A DNA stretch of 64,000 nt from JACVRW01 sp963846505 (GCA_963846505.1 CAWJWD010000001.1:620001-684000), one strand, 5' to 3'; positions 8,815-17,023 are shown, numbered from the stretch's first letter. The notes: generated by a model not told the origin, from the sequence alone. Numbers and translations are program-made.

Positions 8815-11136
8815 ATGGCCAAGCAGTTCAAGGGCGAGATCAACCTCGACATCCGCGACTCCAAGCCCGACTGGAGTCCGTTCGTCGCCGACAAGGCGCC
8901 CGAGGGCTCGCCCAACGTGCTGGTCATCCTCTACGACGACACGGGCCTGGCGGCCTGGTCGCCCTTCGGCGGCCGCATCCAGATGCCGACGATGCAGCGG
9001 CTGGCCGACAAGGGGCTGCTCTACTCGCAGTGGCACACCACGGCGCTCTGCGGTCCCACGCGCTCGTGCTTCCTCACCGGGCGCAACCACCACCAGAACA
9101 GCTTCGCCACGATCGCCGAGAGCGCCACCGGCTTCCCGAGCAACAACACGCACATCCCGATGGAGAACGCCTTCTGCGCCGAGGTGCTGCGCGACAAGGG
9201 CTGGAACACGTTCTGGGTCGGCAAGAACCACAACGTGCCGGTCGACGAGTTCGACATGGGCGCCTCCAAGCGCAACTGGCCGCTGGCGCGCGGCTTCGAC
9301 CGCTTCTACGGCTTCATCGGCGGCGAGACCAACCAGTGGTATCCGGACCTGACCGAGGACAACCACTACGTCGACCAGCCGTACATGCCCGAGGACGGCT
9401 ACCACCTCTCCAAGGACCTCGCCGACAAGGCGCTCGGCTTCATCCGCGACAGCAAGCAGAGCGCGCCCGACAAGCCCTGGTACATGTTCTACTGCCCGGG
9501 CGCCAACCACGCCCCGCACCACGCCCCGCAGGAGTGGATCGACAAGTACAAGGGCAAGTTCGACGACGGCTACGAGGCCTATCGCGAGTGGGTGCTGCCG
9601 CGCATGATCGAGAAGGGCATCTTGCCCGAGGGCACCGAGCTGACGCCGATCAACCCGATGCCGGAGGACACGACGAGCCCGGCGGACCGCGTGCGCCCCT
9701 GGGACTCGCTGTCGGACGACGAGAAGCGGTTGTTCTCCCGCATGGCCGAGGTGTACGCCGCCTACTCCGAGTACACCGACCACCACATCGGGCGCATCAT
9801 CGACTACCTCGAGGAGTCCGGACAGCTCGACAACACGATCGTCTTCTACGCCGCCGACAACGGCGCCTCGGGCGAGGGCAGCCCGGACGGCACGATCAAC
9901 GAGAACTACTTCTTCAACGCCTGGCCGGACAGCATCGAGAACAACATCGCGGCGATCGACCAGCTCGGCTCGCCCGACACCTACAACCACTACCCGACCG
10001 GCTGGGCCTTCGCGTTCTCGACCCCGTTCCGGATGTTCAAGCGCTACTCCTACCAGGGCGGCATCTGCGACCCGCTGGTGGTCCATTGGCCGGCCGGGAT
10101 GCAGGCGCGCGGCGAGGTGCGCAACCAGTACCACCACTGCACCGACATCGTTCCCACGATCCTCGACTGCTGCGGCGTCGAGATGCCGGACACGGTCGGC
10201 GGCTACGAGCAGACGCCGCTGCCCGGCGAGTCGATGCGCTACAGCTTCGACGACACCGACGCGCCCACCAATCGCGTCACGCAGTACTACGAGATGCTCG
10301 GCACGCGTGCGCTCTGGCACCGCGGCTGGAAGGTCGTGGCCGAGCACGGGCCGATGCCGTCGGACATCGGCAACTTCGACGCCGACACGTGGCAGCTCTT
10401 CCACACCGACGAGGACCGCGCCGAGGTCCGTGACCTCGCCGAGCAGCATCCCGAGAAGGTCAAGGAGCTGGTCGACCTCTGGTTCAACGAGGCCGGCAAG
10501 TACGGCGTGCTGCCGCTCAACGACCTCGGGATCCTCGACTTCCTCAAGTACGAGTTCCAGGCGCCCGTGCCGCCGAGCGGCACGTACGTCTACTACCCCG
10601 GCACGCTCGAGGTGCCCGAGCGCTCGGCGGCGAACACGCACGGGGTCTCGTACAAGATCCTCGCCCAGGTGGAGATCGGCGAGGGCGCGGAGGGCGTGAT
10701 CCTCGCGCACGGCTCGCGCTTCGGCGGCCACGCGCTGTACGTGCAGGACCGCAAGCTGCAGTACGTCTACAACTTCCTCGGCCTCGACCCCGAGCAGCAC
10801 CTGGAGTCGGGTGAGCTGGCGCCGGGCAAGTACGTGCTCGGCGTCGAGTTCGAGAAGGAGCGCCGGGGCGACCAGGGCGAGTCGCACGGCACGATGACCC
10901 TGCACGTCGGCGAGGAGAAGGTCGCGTCCGCGCCAATGCGCACGCAGTCCGGCCACTTCTCGCTCTGCGGCGAGGGCCTGTGCATCGGCTATGACGGGGG
11001 CGACACCGTCACGACCCGCTACCCGAACCGCTTCTCGTTCACCGGCGGCGAGATCGCCCAGGTCGAGGTGCACGTCGGCGAGGACGCCTACGTCGACCTC
11101 GAGCGGCACCTGCAGGCGGCGCTGGCGCGCGACTGA
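8815..11136 (+). CDS. Type I (formylglycine-dependent) arylsulfatase
   Basis: This 773-residue enzyme should hydrolyse organic sulfate esters. The catalytic motif CGPTR lies at about 79-83 in the context TTALCGPTRSCFLTGR; the cysteine must be oxidised to formylglycine. Metal-binding acidic residues are seen in YDDTG (about 40-44) and YAADNGASGEG. An arylsulfatase-type C-terminal beta domain ends in HLQAALARD. No signal peptide is visible, so it appears cytoplasmic. The start follows CGGAGG by seven bases; an upstream in-frame ATG lies in the leader. A matching FGE is encoded at 27450-28421. The substrate is unknown, and its length exceeds the usual 450-600 residues of choline sulfatases. Confidence 0.92.
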   Translation: MAKQFKGEINLDIRDSKPDWSPFVADKAPEGSPNVLVILYDDTGLAAWSPFGGRIQMPTMQRLADKGLLYSQWHTTALCGPTRSCFLTGRNHHQNSFATIAESATGFPSNNTHIPMENAFCAEVLRDKGWNTFWVGKNHNVPVDEFDMGASKRNWPLARGFDRFYGFIGGETNQWYPDLTEDNHYVDQPYMPEDGYHLSKDLADKALGFIRDSKQSAPDKPWYMFYCPGANHAPHHAPQEWIDKYKGKFDDGYEAYREWVLPRMIEKGILPEGTELTPINPMPEDTTSPADRVRPWDSLSDDEKRLFSRMAEVYAAYSEYTDHHIGRIIDYLEESGQLDNTIVFYAADNGASGEGSPDGTINENYFFNAWPDSIENNIAAIDQLGSPDTYNHYPTGWAFAFSTPFRMFKRYSYQGGICDPLVVHWPAGMQARGEVRNQYHHCTDIVPTILDCCGVEMPDTVGGYEQTPLPGESMRYSFDDTDAPTNRVTQYYEMLGTRALWHRGWKVVAEHGPMPSDIGNFDADTWQLFHTDEDRAEVRDLAEQHPEKVKELVDLWFNEAGKYGVLPLNDLGILDFLKYEFQAPVPPSGTYVYYPGTLEVPERSAANTHGVSYKILAQVEIGEGAEGVILAHGSRFGGHALYVQDRKLQYVYNFLGLDPEQHLESGELAPGKYVLGVEFEKERRGDQGESHGTMTLHVGEEKVASAPMRTQSGHFSLCGEGLCIGYDGGDTVTTRYPNRFSFTGGEIAQVEVHVGEDAYVDLERHLQAALARD

Positions 11137-11156
11137 GGTCCATCCGCCCCGCCCCC

Positions 11157-11213
11157 TACGGTCTCGTTCCACAACGAAAAGCGGCCCCGGCGCGGTTGCA
11201 CCCGCCCGGGGCC
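11157..11213 (+). promoter_or_regulatory. Promoter and conserved 5' hairpin of the small winged-helix-like gene
   Basis: A TACGGT -10 box (11157-11162) is followed 20 bases later by a strong hairpin, GGCCCCGG (11183-11190) pairing with CCGGGGCC (11206-11213), with an inner CGG/CCG pair. The purine-rich ribosome site comes just after. The same arrangement, with the same 20-base gap and a different loop, precedes the paralogue at 46498-46782. A structured leader controlling translation is possible. Confidence 0.5.
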
Positions 11214-11236
11214 TGGCACAGGAAGGAAGGCTTCCC

Positions 11237-11518
11237 ATGCGCGATCAGCGTATCCCGGGCTCTGAGCCCGGAGACCCGCACACCCTCAAACAGGCCCTGC
11301 TCGGCCTGCTGCTGGAGGACCGACCGGTCCTCTGGACCCTCGCCGAGCTCGACCGCCAGCTGCATCCCTCCTCGGAGACCGAGCCCGGCTCCCAGCCGGA
11401 CACGATCGACGTCGAGGACGCCGTCGAAGACCTCTACGCCGCCGGGTTGCTGCATCGCCTGGGCACGTTCGTCTTCGCCACCCGCGCCGCCCACGAGGCA
11501 CACCGCCTCGCCGAGTAG
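11237..11518 (+). CDS. Small winged-helix-like protein (copy 1 of 2)
   Basis: This 93-residue protein is predicted to be helical, with a LWTLAELDRQLHP helix, an acidic linker, then VEDAVEDLYAAGLLHRLGTFVFATRAA. That end looks like the recognition helix and wing of a winged-helix fold. Its closest visible relative is the product of 46498-46782: both end in (V/I)E.L.AAGL(L/I)HR(L/I)G.FVFATRAAH.A.RLA. A DNA-binding role is inferred from the fold pattern only. The ribosome site is AGGAAGGAAGG. It is a monocistronic unit bounded by hairpins on both sides. Confidence 0.6.
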   Translation: MRDQRIPGSEPGDPHTLKQALLGLLLEDRPVLWTLAELDRQLHPSSETEPGSQPDTIDVEDAVEDLYAAGLLHRLGTFVFATRAAHEAHRLAE

Positions 11519-11531
11519 CGCCTAACTACAC

Positions 11532-11560
11532 GGGGCGCCGCACAGAGCAGCCGGCGCCCC
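11532..11560 (+). terminator. Hairpin terminator of copy 1 of the small gene cassette
   Basis: GGGGCGCCG (11532-11540) pairs with CGGCGCCCC (11552-11560) around the loop CACAGAGCAGC. There is no U-tract, as is common in high-G+C actinobacteria. The stem and most of the loop recur after the paralogue at 46457-46489. Confidence 0.6.
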
Positions 11561-11645
11561 ACCTTCACTGCCGCCCCGGTACCTACCCCGAGCGTGCGGG
11601 GCGAAAGACGGGGGCCCATAGGGTTGGCAGAGGAGGCGTCAGACG

Positions 11646-12383
11646 ATGTGGTTCGCATACATGGATGAAACCGGCAACACGGGGCGCAACTTCGACGACC
11701 CCGCTCAGCCGATCCACCTGATCCTCACCGTCGCGTTCGCTGAATCAGCGGTCATGGATGTCCACGAGCACGTCTGGAACGTCGCCCGCTCACATTGCTC
11801 TGCAGTCTGCGCCCAAGAGGACTTCGAGTTTCACGGCCGTGCCGTGTTCGCCGGAGAGGGCTACTTCGCCGGCATGGCTCCGAGCGCTCGGATCGCGATC
11901 TACGACGATCTGCTCAGCGTCATCGGCACATCGAGTGCACAGGTGATCGTGCGGGGCGTCTACAAACCCGGCCTGGCCAAGCGCTATGCGAAGCCCTTCC
12001 ACCCTCACGACATCGCGTTGATGTTCACCATCGAATCCGTCGAGCGCATGGCCCGCAAGCACAACTGCCGAGTCCTCCTCGTGGCAGACGAAGCACGAGA
12101 GGTAGAGGACTCGGCTCTCCGAGACCTCGCGAGCTACCAGCGATTCGGAACCCGATGGGGATGGGCCACCCAGCGGATCGACCACATCATCGACACGATC
12201 CACTTCGTCCGTTCGGAAACGAATCCCGCCATCCAACTCGCCGATTGCGCCGCCTTCATCGCTGCCCGCCAACGCAAGATCGACCGTGGCGACGTGGCGC
12301 CCAACGCAGCGGTCACCAAGCTGTGGCAAGACCACATCGAGCCCAATCTCTGGGACAACGCGGTGTGGTACCCGACTCCCTGA
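11646..12383 (+). CDS. DUF3800 domain-containing protein
   Basis: This 245-residue protein has the DUF3800 hallmarks: an N-terminal MWFAYMDETGNTG strand with acidic residues, a central VLLVADEAREVED acidic motif (about 143-155) and a C-terminal NPAIQLADCAAFIAARQ helix. The family is thought to adopt an RNase H-like fold with a DED-type metal site and often occurs in mobile or defence regions, but its activity is not established. Base composition is lower in G+C than in flanking genes and codon choice is less strict, suggesting acquisition. GAGGAGG lies ten bases before the ATG. Confidence 0.8.
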   Translation: MWFAYMDETGNTGRNFDDPAQPIHLILTVAFAESAVMDVHEHVWNVARSHCSAVCAQEDFEFHGRAVFAGEGYFAGMAPSARIAIYDDLLSVIGTSSAQVIVRGVYKPGLAKRYAKPFHPHDIALMFTIESVERMARKHNCRVLLVADEAREVEDSALRDLASYQRFGTRWGWATQRIDHIIDTIHFVRSETNPAIQLADCAAFIAARQRKIDRGDVAPNAAVTKLWQDHIEPNLWDNAVWYPTP

Positions 12384-12399
12384 GCGCCTGCCGGAACAA

Positions 12400-12426
12400 A
12401 CAAGCCCCGCATAGAGCGGGGCTTGT
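12400..12426 (+). terminator. Rho-independent-type hairpin after DUF3800 gene
   Basis: ACAAGCCCCGC (12400-12410) and GCGGGGCTTGT (12416-12426) form a perfect 11-bp stem with the loop ATAGA, 17 bases after the DUF3800 stop. Confidence 0.75.
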
Positions 12427-12529
12427 AACGGTGCCGACCGAGGGCGTTAGCCAGGAACTCGCTGACGCGAACTCACTCTCGACCAGGCGCCATCAAGGGT
12501 AGCGCAGGGAGCAGGCGAGCTTGCCGAAA

Positions 12530-12745
12530 TCAGCGGGGAGGAAACGGATCTCGCCCGTAGCTGTCCCGCTCGCGAATCCGTCCGTCCTGACCGTGGATCA
12601 CATGCTCGGATCGATTGTGCTGGGCCAGCGTCCGGCCTGCGCGAACCGCCTCTTCCTTCGTGCGGAAATGCTCCGCGCGACCGTCACCCTCCTCACGCAC
12701 ATCCCAGCCACCCTGGGAAGGCTTGACGTGTACGTCCTTCGCCAT
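12530..12745 (-). CDS. DUF2188 domain-containing small protein
   Basis: This 71-residue protein starts MAKDVHVKPSQGGWDVREEG and contains HFRTKEEAVRAGRTLAQ and VIHGQDGRIRERDSYGRDP. That is the full DUF2188 pattern: a strand with HV.P....W.V, a helix that pairs a transformed position, and a final HGRDG.I.....YG.DP motif. Members are small cytoplasmic proteins of unknown function. The GAGGA ribosome site upstream supports the internal ATG at 12745 over longer versions. It lies in a stretch of small accessory genes. Confidence 0.8.
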   Translation of the reverse strand: MAKDVHVKPSQGGWDVREEGDGRAEHFRTKEEAVRAGRTLAQHNRSEHVIHGQDGRIRERDSYGRDPFPPR

Positions 12746-12866
12746 CGGTCCTCGCTCTCGTGCATCCGCCGCCGGTTCCTCCTCACACTCTGCCATGTGG
12801 GGACGACGTGCTCGCGCCGAGCAGAGCAGCCGACACCGACTCCTCGTCTTTGGAACGATCGACGGC

Positions 12867-13019
12867 ATGTTCGAACCCATCGAGCGTAAAGAGCCAGACC
12901 TGATCCTGCCGCTGTTCTCAAGCGAAGACCCCGAGCTCGCAGAGCGAATCGACGAGTACATGGGCGGCTTCGGCGAGCGGCCGTTCCGCCTGCTGCCGCA
13001 GGACACGCCGCCCGCCTGA
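12867..13019 (+). CDS. Possible small acidic protein
   Basis: This 50-codon frame encodes MFEPIERKEPDLILPLFSSE and ends PFRLLPQDTPPA. It has no recognisable domain and only a weak ribosome site. It is followed within one base by a GCAGCC/GGCTGC hairpin, which gives it some support as a transcript end. It fills part of the otherwise gene-free interval 12746-13067. Confidence 0.35.
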   Translation: MFEPIERKEPDLILPLFSSEDPELAERIDEYMGGFGERPFRLLPQDTPPA

Positions 13020-13036
13020 CGCAGCCGCTGGCTGCG
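13020..13036. terminator. Hairpin between convergent small gene and choice-of-anchor gene
   Basis: CGCAGCC (13020-13026) pairs with GGCTGCG (13030-13036) around a three-base loop. It lies between two convergent genes and could end transcription from either side. Confidence 0.45.
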
Positions 13037-13067
13037 TGACGGGCGGCGCACACGCCTGCGTCCTCGA

Positions 13068-14519
13068 TCAGGTCTTGGGCTCGAGCTTCAACGCGATCAC
13101 CTGAGTGCCGGTCGGATGGCCCTCGGCGCTGGTCGTCAGCTTCAGCAGCACCTGCGTCGGGGTGCCGCGCCGGCGGGTCGGGATCGGCAGGCGCACCCTC
13201 TCGCCGTCGGGGCTGAAGCTGAGCTCCTCGCCGCGCACGAGGCGCGGGCCGCGCCTGGTCTGGATCACGAAGCGCGAGCGCACGCTCACCGAGCAGGTCG
13301 GGGCGCCCTCGCAGTGGGCCCGGCCGAGCCGCACGCGTCCGTCGCGATAGCGCGCCGGCCCCGCGTGGCGCCGCTCGAACACGACGCGCACCGGGTCGGT
13401 CGAAGCGGGGGCCGGGGTGCCGGTCGCCGGCGGGGTCTTGGGCTTGGACGTGGGGATCGACGCGCCGGGCGCCTTGCCCTCGCCGCTGAGCTCCACCAGC
13501 CGCTGCTGCCCGTTGCCGGTGATGATCAGCAGCTTGGCCTCGGCGTGGCCGACGCGCGTGGGCGTGAAGCGCACGGCCATCGCGCAGGTCGAGCCCGGCG
13601 CCAGCGTCGCGAGCGAGCAGAGGTCGCTCTCGAGCTTGAAGGAGCCGACGTCCGCGCCGATCACGATCGCGACGATCGCCTGGAAGGGCAGGTTGCCGTC
13701 GCTGGTGAAGACGACCGACTCGGTGGCTCCGGTGCCGGTGGTCAGCGTGCCGAAGTCCACCGCCTCGGGTGCGGCGCTGACGCTCGCGATCCCGCCCGTG
13801 CCGGTCAGCGGCACGTCGTACTCGGCGCCGGCCGCGCGCACGTGCACGACCGCTTGGTAGTCGCGCGCCTGCTGGGGGATGAAGCGCACCTGCAGGTTGC
13901 AGCCCGAGCCGCCGTTGAGCGTCTGGCCCTGGCAGCCGTCGTAGTCGATCGAGAAGGACGCGGCGTCCGGGCCGTCGAGCTGGGCGGCCTGCATCACCGC
14001 GGCCGTGTTGCCGCCGTTGTTGATCGAGATCGACTGGCTGGCGTAGTCGCGGTCGACCGCCACCATGCCGTACGAGATCGGGCCGGAGACGTTCAGCTGC
14101 GGGGCCGCACCGGTGCCGGCGAGCGCGAGCGTCGCGGGGTCGGCGAGACCGTCGTTGGGCACCTCGAGCTGGGCGCTGGCCGAGCCCGTGCGCGAGGGCT
14201 GGAAGCGCACCGCGACGTCGCAGCTGCTGTAGCTCGGCAGCGTCGAGCCGCACGAGGTCGATTCGATCGAGAACTCGTCGGCATCCACGCCGGTGAGCGC
14301 GGGCGCGCCGAGTTCGGCGTTCGTGTCGGAGTCGTTGGACAGCTTCAGGTTCTGGCTGGCCGTCGCCTGGATGCCGACGGCGCCGAAGTCGGCGGGGCCG
14401 GATCCGAAGCCGATCGCGTTGCCGGGATCGGCGTGGGCGGCGAGTGGAAGGACGGAGAGCGCGGTCAGGACGAGCAGCGCGCCGCGAACGGCTCGGCGCG
14501 CCAGGACTGGGGGCGTCAT
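13068..14519 (-). CDS. Secreted choice-of-anchor D (ASH/HYDIN-like) repeat protein
   Basis: This 483-residue exported protein has a signal peptide (RGALLVLTALSVLPLAAHA). Three roughly 100-residue beta-sandwich repeats of the choice-of-anchor D/ASH type follow (about 30-340): each carries DFG or similar, a C..S..PGSTC-like cysteine pair and a closing LTG(T/V) strand. A proline/threonine linker (about 345-370) leads to a basic C-terminal beta domain. Such repeats decorate the actinobacterial cell surface; the partner is unknown. The ATG at 14519 is preferred because the signal peptide begins there, although the ribosome site is weak. Confidence 0.72.
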   Translation of the reverse strand: MTPPVLARRAVRGALLVLTALSVLPLAAHADPGNAIGFGSGPADFGAVGIQATASQNLKLSNDSDTNAELGAPALTGVDADEFSIESTSCGSTLPSYSSCDVAVRFQPSRTGSASAQLEVPNDGLADPATLALAGTGAAPQLNVSGPISYGMVAVDRDYASQSISINNGGNTAAVMQAAQLDGPDAASFSIDYDGCQGQTLNGGSGCNLQVRFIPQQARDYQAVVHVRAAGAEYDVPLTGTGGIASVSAAPEAVDFGTLTTGTGATESVVFTSDGNLPFQAIVAIVIGADVGSFKLESDLCSLATLAPGSTCAMAVRFTPTRVGHAEAKLLIITGNGQQRLVELSGEGKAPGASIPTSKPKTPPATGTPAPASTDPVRVVFERRHAGPARYRDGRVRLGRAHCEGAPTCSVSVRSRFVIQTRRGPRLVRGEELSFSPDGERVRLPIPTRRRGTPTQVLLKLTTSAEGHPTGTQVIALKLEPKT

Positions 14520-14677
14520 GGGGCTGGCTTTCTGCCGGGAAGGGGAGTTATGGGCCCATCGACTCGCCGACACCCCGCCTTGAGCCTTCCGACCGGCCGG
14601 AAGAATTTATCCGTTTGCATTCGCTCGGCCTTCTCGGTACCGCCCCACCAGAGGACCGGCGCCCTTGGCCATCCCCC

Positions 14678-14707
14678 GTTCGGAGGCACCACCGCCTGCT
14701 GCCGAAC
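14678..14707 (-). terminator. Hairpin downstream of the HupE-like gene
   Basis: GTTCGG (14678-14683) pairs with CCGAAC (14702-14707), with an inner AGGC/GCCT pair, 28 bases past the HupE-like stop on the minus strand. The remaining interval 14520-14677 holds nothing else I can recognise. Confidence 0.45.
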
Positions 14708-14734
14708 GACGCTCCCCGACCTAAGCCGGGTTCG

Positions 14735-15820
14735 TCAAATCCCGACCTCTTCGAGCCAGTCGTCGTGGAAGGCGATCACGGCGTCGACATCGGGGCTGGC
14801 GCAGGTCATGTGTCTGTAGGCGGTGATGACCTTGATCGGCTGGTCGAGCTTGGGGTCGGGGGACACGATCGCGTACTCGCTTCTCTTGGTCGCGAGGGCC
14901 TTCAGGCGGGCGAGGGTGTCGGCGTCGATGTCGGGTCTGTAGCGGATGACGACGTAGCCGTGGCCGATGACGTGGCCGAAGGCGCTCAGTGGCACGTTGG
15001 CGTCGGGTGGGTAGAAGGGCTTTGCGTCGTGCGCTTCGGCGCTCTGGCCTGGTGGCGGTACGTCCTTGGAGGTGCAGCCGCTCTTGGCCTGCTGGGTTCT
15101 GGCCTTGGTCTGGGCGGAGGCTTGGACGGGATCGGTGGTGTCGTCGTTGAGGGCGCTGATCGAGATCAGCAGCGCGGCGATGATCCCGGCGGCGATCAGC
15201 GCACCAAAGGCGGTGCGGCGGGCGATCGGGGAGTCGTTGAGCAGTCTCAGGATCAGGCGAACGATCGCGACGATGACCAGCAGGGCGGTGAGCTGGCCGA
15301 GTTCGACCCCGACGTTGAAGACGAGGATGCGCGGGACGAGCCCGCCGTCGGGCAGTCCCATCTCTTGCAGGCGAGTGGAGAGCCCGAGGCCGTGGACGAG
15401 GCCGAAGGCGAAGACGATGCCGGCGGTGATGCGCAGGTCGGTGGGTCTGCCTCTGATGCCCTGCACGCCGACGTAGACGAGCGACAGCGCGATGATCGCG
15501 TCGATGAACTCGGCGTCGATTCTCCAGCTGGCCAAGGTGGCGACCATGAGGGTGATCGAGTGGCCCAGGACGAAGATCGAGACGAGCTTCGACGCGGGCT
15601 TGATGCCCCCAGCGAACAGCACCACGCCGGCGATGAACAGCAGGTGGTCCCAGCCCATGACCATGTGCTTGAAGCCGAGCCAGAGGTAGTCGATCACCGG
15701 CCGGTTGGGATTGAAGTCACCGACCAGACCGTGCGCTACAGCGGTGGCCGGCAATGCGAGCAGCAGGGTGACCACCGCGAAGGGTGCCGCCCGCCGGAGC
15801 ATGTCTGTACGGGCGTTCAT
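14735..15820 (-). CDS. HupE/UreJ-type membrane protein fused to a DUF3105-like C-terminal domain
   Basis: This 361-residue membrane protein has a signal-like first helix followed by the HupE/UreJ_2 signature LGFKHMVMGWDHLLF (about 48-62) and five or six further helices. HupE/UreJ proteins are linked to nickel or cobalt uptake, and the HxxxGxDH motif is a plausible metal site. After about residue 245 comes an extracytoplasmic tail with FGHVIGHGYVVIRYRPDIDAD and paired cysteines, resembling DUF3105. This is a fusion I do not recall as standard. It is divergent from a histidine-rich ArsR regulator, which suggests metal control. The start may instead be the ATG at 15802. Confidence 0.75.
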   Translation of the reverse strand: MNARTDMLRRAAPFAVVTLLLALPATAVAHGLVGDFNPNRPVIDYLWLGFKHMVMGWDHLLFIAGVVLFAGGIKPASKLVSIFVLGHSITLMVATLASWRIDAEFIDAIIALSLVYVGVQGIRGRPTDLRITAGIVFAFGLVHGLGLSTRLQEMGLPDGGLVPRILVFNVGVELGQLTALLVIVAIVRLILRLLNDSPIARRTAFGALIAAGIIAALLISISALNDDTTDPVQASAQTKARTQQAKSGCTSKDVPPPGQSAEAHDAKPFYPPDANVPLSAFGHVIGHGYVVIRYRPDIDADTLARLKALATKRSEYAIVSPDPKLDQPIKVITAYRHMTCASPDVDAVIAFHDDWLEEVGI

Positions 15821-15907
15821 ACAAGTACAGCGTAAGAACGCTCGGTCAACGTTGCGTAAACATTGGCGGGCGAGGTGGTCGACGTATGAGCGGACTTTCA
15901 GGCTTGC

Positions 15908-15913
15908 TACGGT
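15908..15913 (+). promoter_or_regulatory. -10 box of leaderless promoter for the His-rich ArsR regulator
   Basis: TACGGT ends seven bases before the GTG at 15921. The 100-base divergent interval also holds a CAACGTTG palindrome near 15845-15855 that could be an operator, and on the minus strand a TTGACC-16-TACTTG promoter candidate for the HupE-like gene. Confidence 0.5.
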
Positions 15914-15920
15914 CGAGCTC

Positions 15921-16298
15921 GTGCCGCATCCAACCGAGCACGGACCTGTCGATCGCCCGCTTGGAGACGCCGAAGCACAAGATCTCGCTGAGACGATGGC
16001 CGTGTTCGCGACGCCAAGCCGGCTACGGCTCCTGTGGGCGCTGATCGACGGCGAGCAGACCGTCGACCAGCTCGCCAGCCTCGTCGGCCTCAGCCCCAGC
16101 GCCACCTCGCACCAACTGCGCGTGCTGCGCCGCCACCGCCTCGTCGCCGTGCGTCGTAACGGTCGCCACGGCTACTACCGCCTGCACGATCATCACCTGC
16201 CGGAGCTGCTCGCCGCGATGCGCCACCACCATGAGCACGTCCACCCGCCAGCCACGGCCCTGCCTGCAGACGCGCGCGATGCCAAGGCCACGACCTAG
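15921..16298 (+). CDS. ArsR/SmtB family metal-responsive repressor
   Basis: This 125-residue winged-helix regulator has a helix-turn-helix at QTVDQLASLVGLSPSATSHQ (about 45-65) followed by LRVLRRHRLVAVRRNGRHGYYRL. The C-terminus is extremely histidine-rich (DHHLPELLAAMRHHHEHVHPP), like the alpha-5 metal sites of the nickel/cobalt/zinc sensors NmtR, KmtR and SmtB. It is transcribed away from the HupE-like gene, so repression of that gene, relieved by metal, is the natural model. The metal is not determined. The start is a leaderless GTG. Confidence 0.82.
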   Translation: MPHPTEHGPVDRPLGDAEAQDLAETMAVFATPSRLRLLWALIDGEQTVDQLASLVGLSPSATSHQLRVLRRHRLVAVRRNGRHGYYRLHDHHLPELLAAMRHHHEHVHPPATALPADARDAKATT

Positions 16299-16347
16299 CC
16301 ACTGAGGCTGGCGCTGCAACTGCGAGGAGACCATCGCATCGCAGTGA

Positions 16348-16374
16348 CCCTCGGCGCCAGCGCGGCACCGAGGG
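16348..16374 (+). terminator. Hairpin after the ArsR gene
   Basis: CCCTCGG (16348-16354) pairs with CCGAGGG (16368-16374), 49 bases after the ArsR stop. Confidence 0.5.
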
Positions 16375-16414
16375 CCAACGGTTGGCCTACCGCGACGCTG
16401 AACTCACATGCTCA

Positions 16415-16433
16415 TTAGGGTGGCCTAACGTAA
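16415..16433 (+). promoter_or_regulatory. IdeR/DtxR-like iron box 1
   Basis: TTAGGGTGGCCTAACGTAA matches the 19-base DtxR/IdeR consensus TTAGGTTAGSCTAACCTAA at 16 positions by my count. It overlaps a likely -10 element (TAACGT) and lies 57 bases before the first neocarzinostatin-like gene. A related site at the same distance precedes the second copy. Confidence 0.55.
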
Positions 16434-16490
16434 GCGTTCTTCTTGGCCCGATCGCTAAGGGAACGTCGCCGACACAGGAGACGACCAGAC

Positions 16491-16982
16491 ATGACCCCTT
16501 CGATCAAGTCACGCCGGTCACTCGCCTGGACCGGCTGGATGGCCGCAGTAGCGGCCGCGACCCTGGCCGTCCTGCTCGCCAGCGCGGCCCTCGCCCAGGC
16601 CTCGATCACGCTCTCTCCCGCCGGACCCTACAGAAATGGCGCCAGAGTCACCGTCACCGGCAGCGTCCCGGCGAGATACAGCACGGCCACGCACTACATG
16701 GTCTCCCAGTGCAACCTGAGCGCGCCGCCGGGCACTCGCTGCAACCTGGCCACCGCGAGCCCGCTGCTCCCGGTCGCGACATACGCGTCGCCCGGATTCG
16801 GCCTCACGCTGGTTAACAGATTCATCGACTACGACTTCACCAGAGGCTCGTTCCCCGGCACGTCGACGATCTGCAGAGGCAGAGTCGGGGATCAGTGCGG
16901 CGTGGTCGTCGACTACTGGGAGTGGCCGGCCAGAGGAACTCCGACGTACCTGGGCTCGGAGTCGCTTCCCATCGCGTTCTGA
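16491..16982 (+). CDS. Secreted neocarzinostatin-like protein, copy 1
   Basis: This 163-residue exported protein has a twin-basic signal peptide (SRRSLAWTGWMAAVAAATLA) and a roughly 125-residue beta domain: SPAGPYRNGARVTVTG, YMVSQCNLS, then two further cysteine pairs ending in CGVVVDY. The order of strands and cysteines resembles the neocarzinostatin/macromomycin apoprotein fold. Those proteins bind small hydrophobic ligands; no chromophore pathway is present, so a different ligand is likely. Eight of nine mature-region arginines are AGA. A well-placed AGGAG precedes the ATG. It probably responds to iron through the upstream box. Confidence 0.65.
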   Translation: MTPSIKSRRSLAWTGWMAAVAAATLAVLLASAALAQASITLSPAGPYRNGARVTVTGSVPARYSTATHYMVSQCNLSAPPGTRCNLATASPLLPVATYASPGFGLTLVNRFIDYDFTRGSFPGTSTICRGRVGDQCGVVVDYWEWPARGTPTYLGSESLPIAF

Positions 16983-17023
16983 ACCCGGACGGTGGAAGCT
17001 CCGCTACTCGCGGCGTCCCTCTG

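Noticed and set aside
8758..11238. Long open frame opposite the sulfatase gene (826 codons, minus strand)
   Set aside because: Low-complexity V/L/R/D-rich translation with no domain; it mirrors third-position G+C bias of the true gene on the other strand.
12427..12529. Possible tRNA or tmRNA-like element after the DUF3800 terminator
   Set aside because: No cloverleaf, no CCA end and no T-loop GTTCGA sequence; only unstructured sequence is seen.
11646..12745. Prophage or integrative element around DUF3800 and DUF2188
   Set aside because: No integrase, attachment repeats, transposase or phage structural genes; only composition hints at acquisition.
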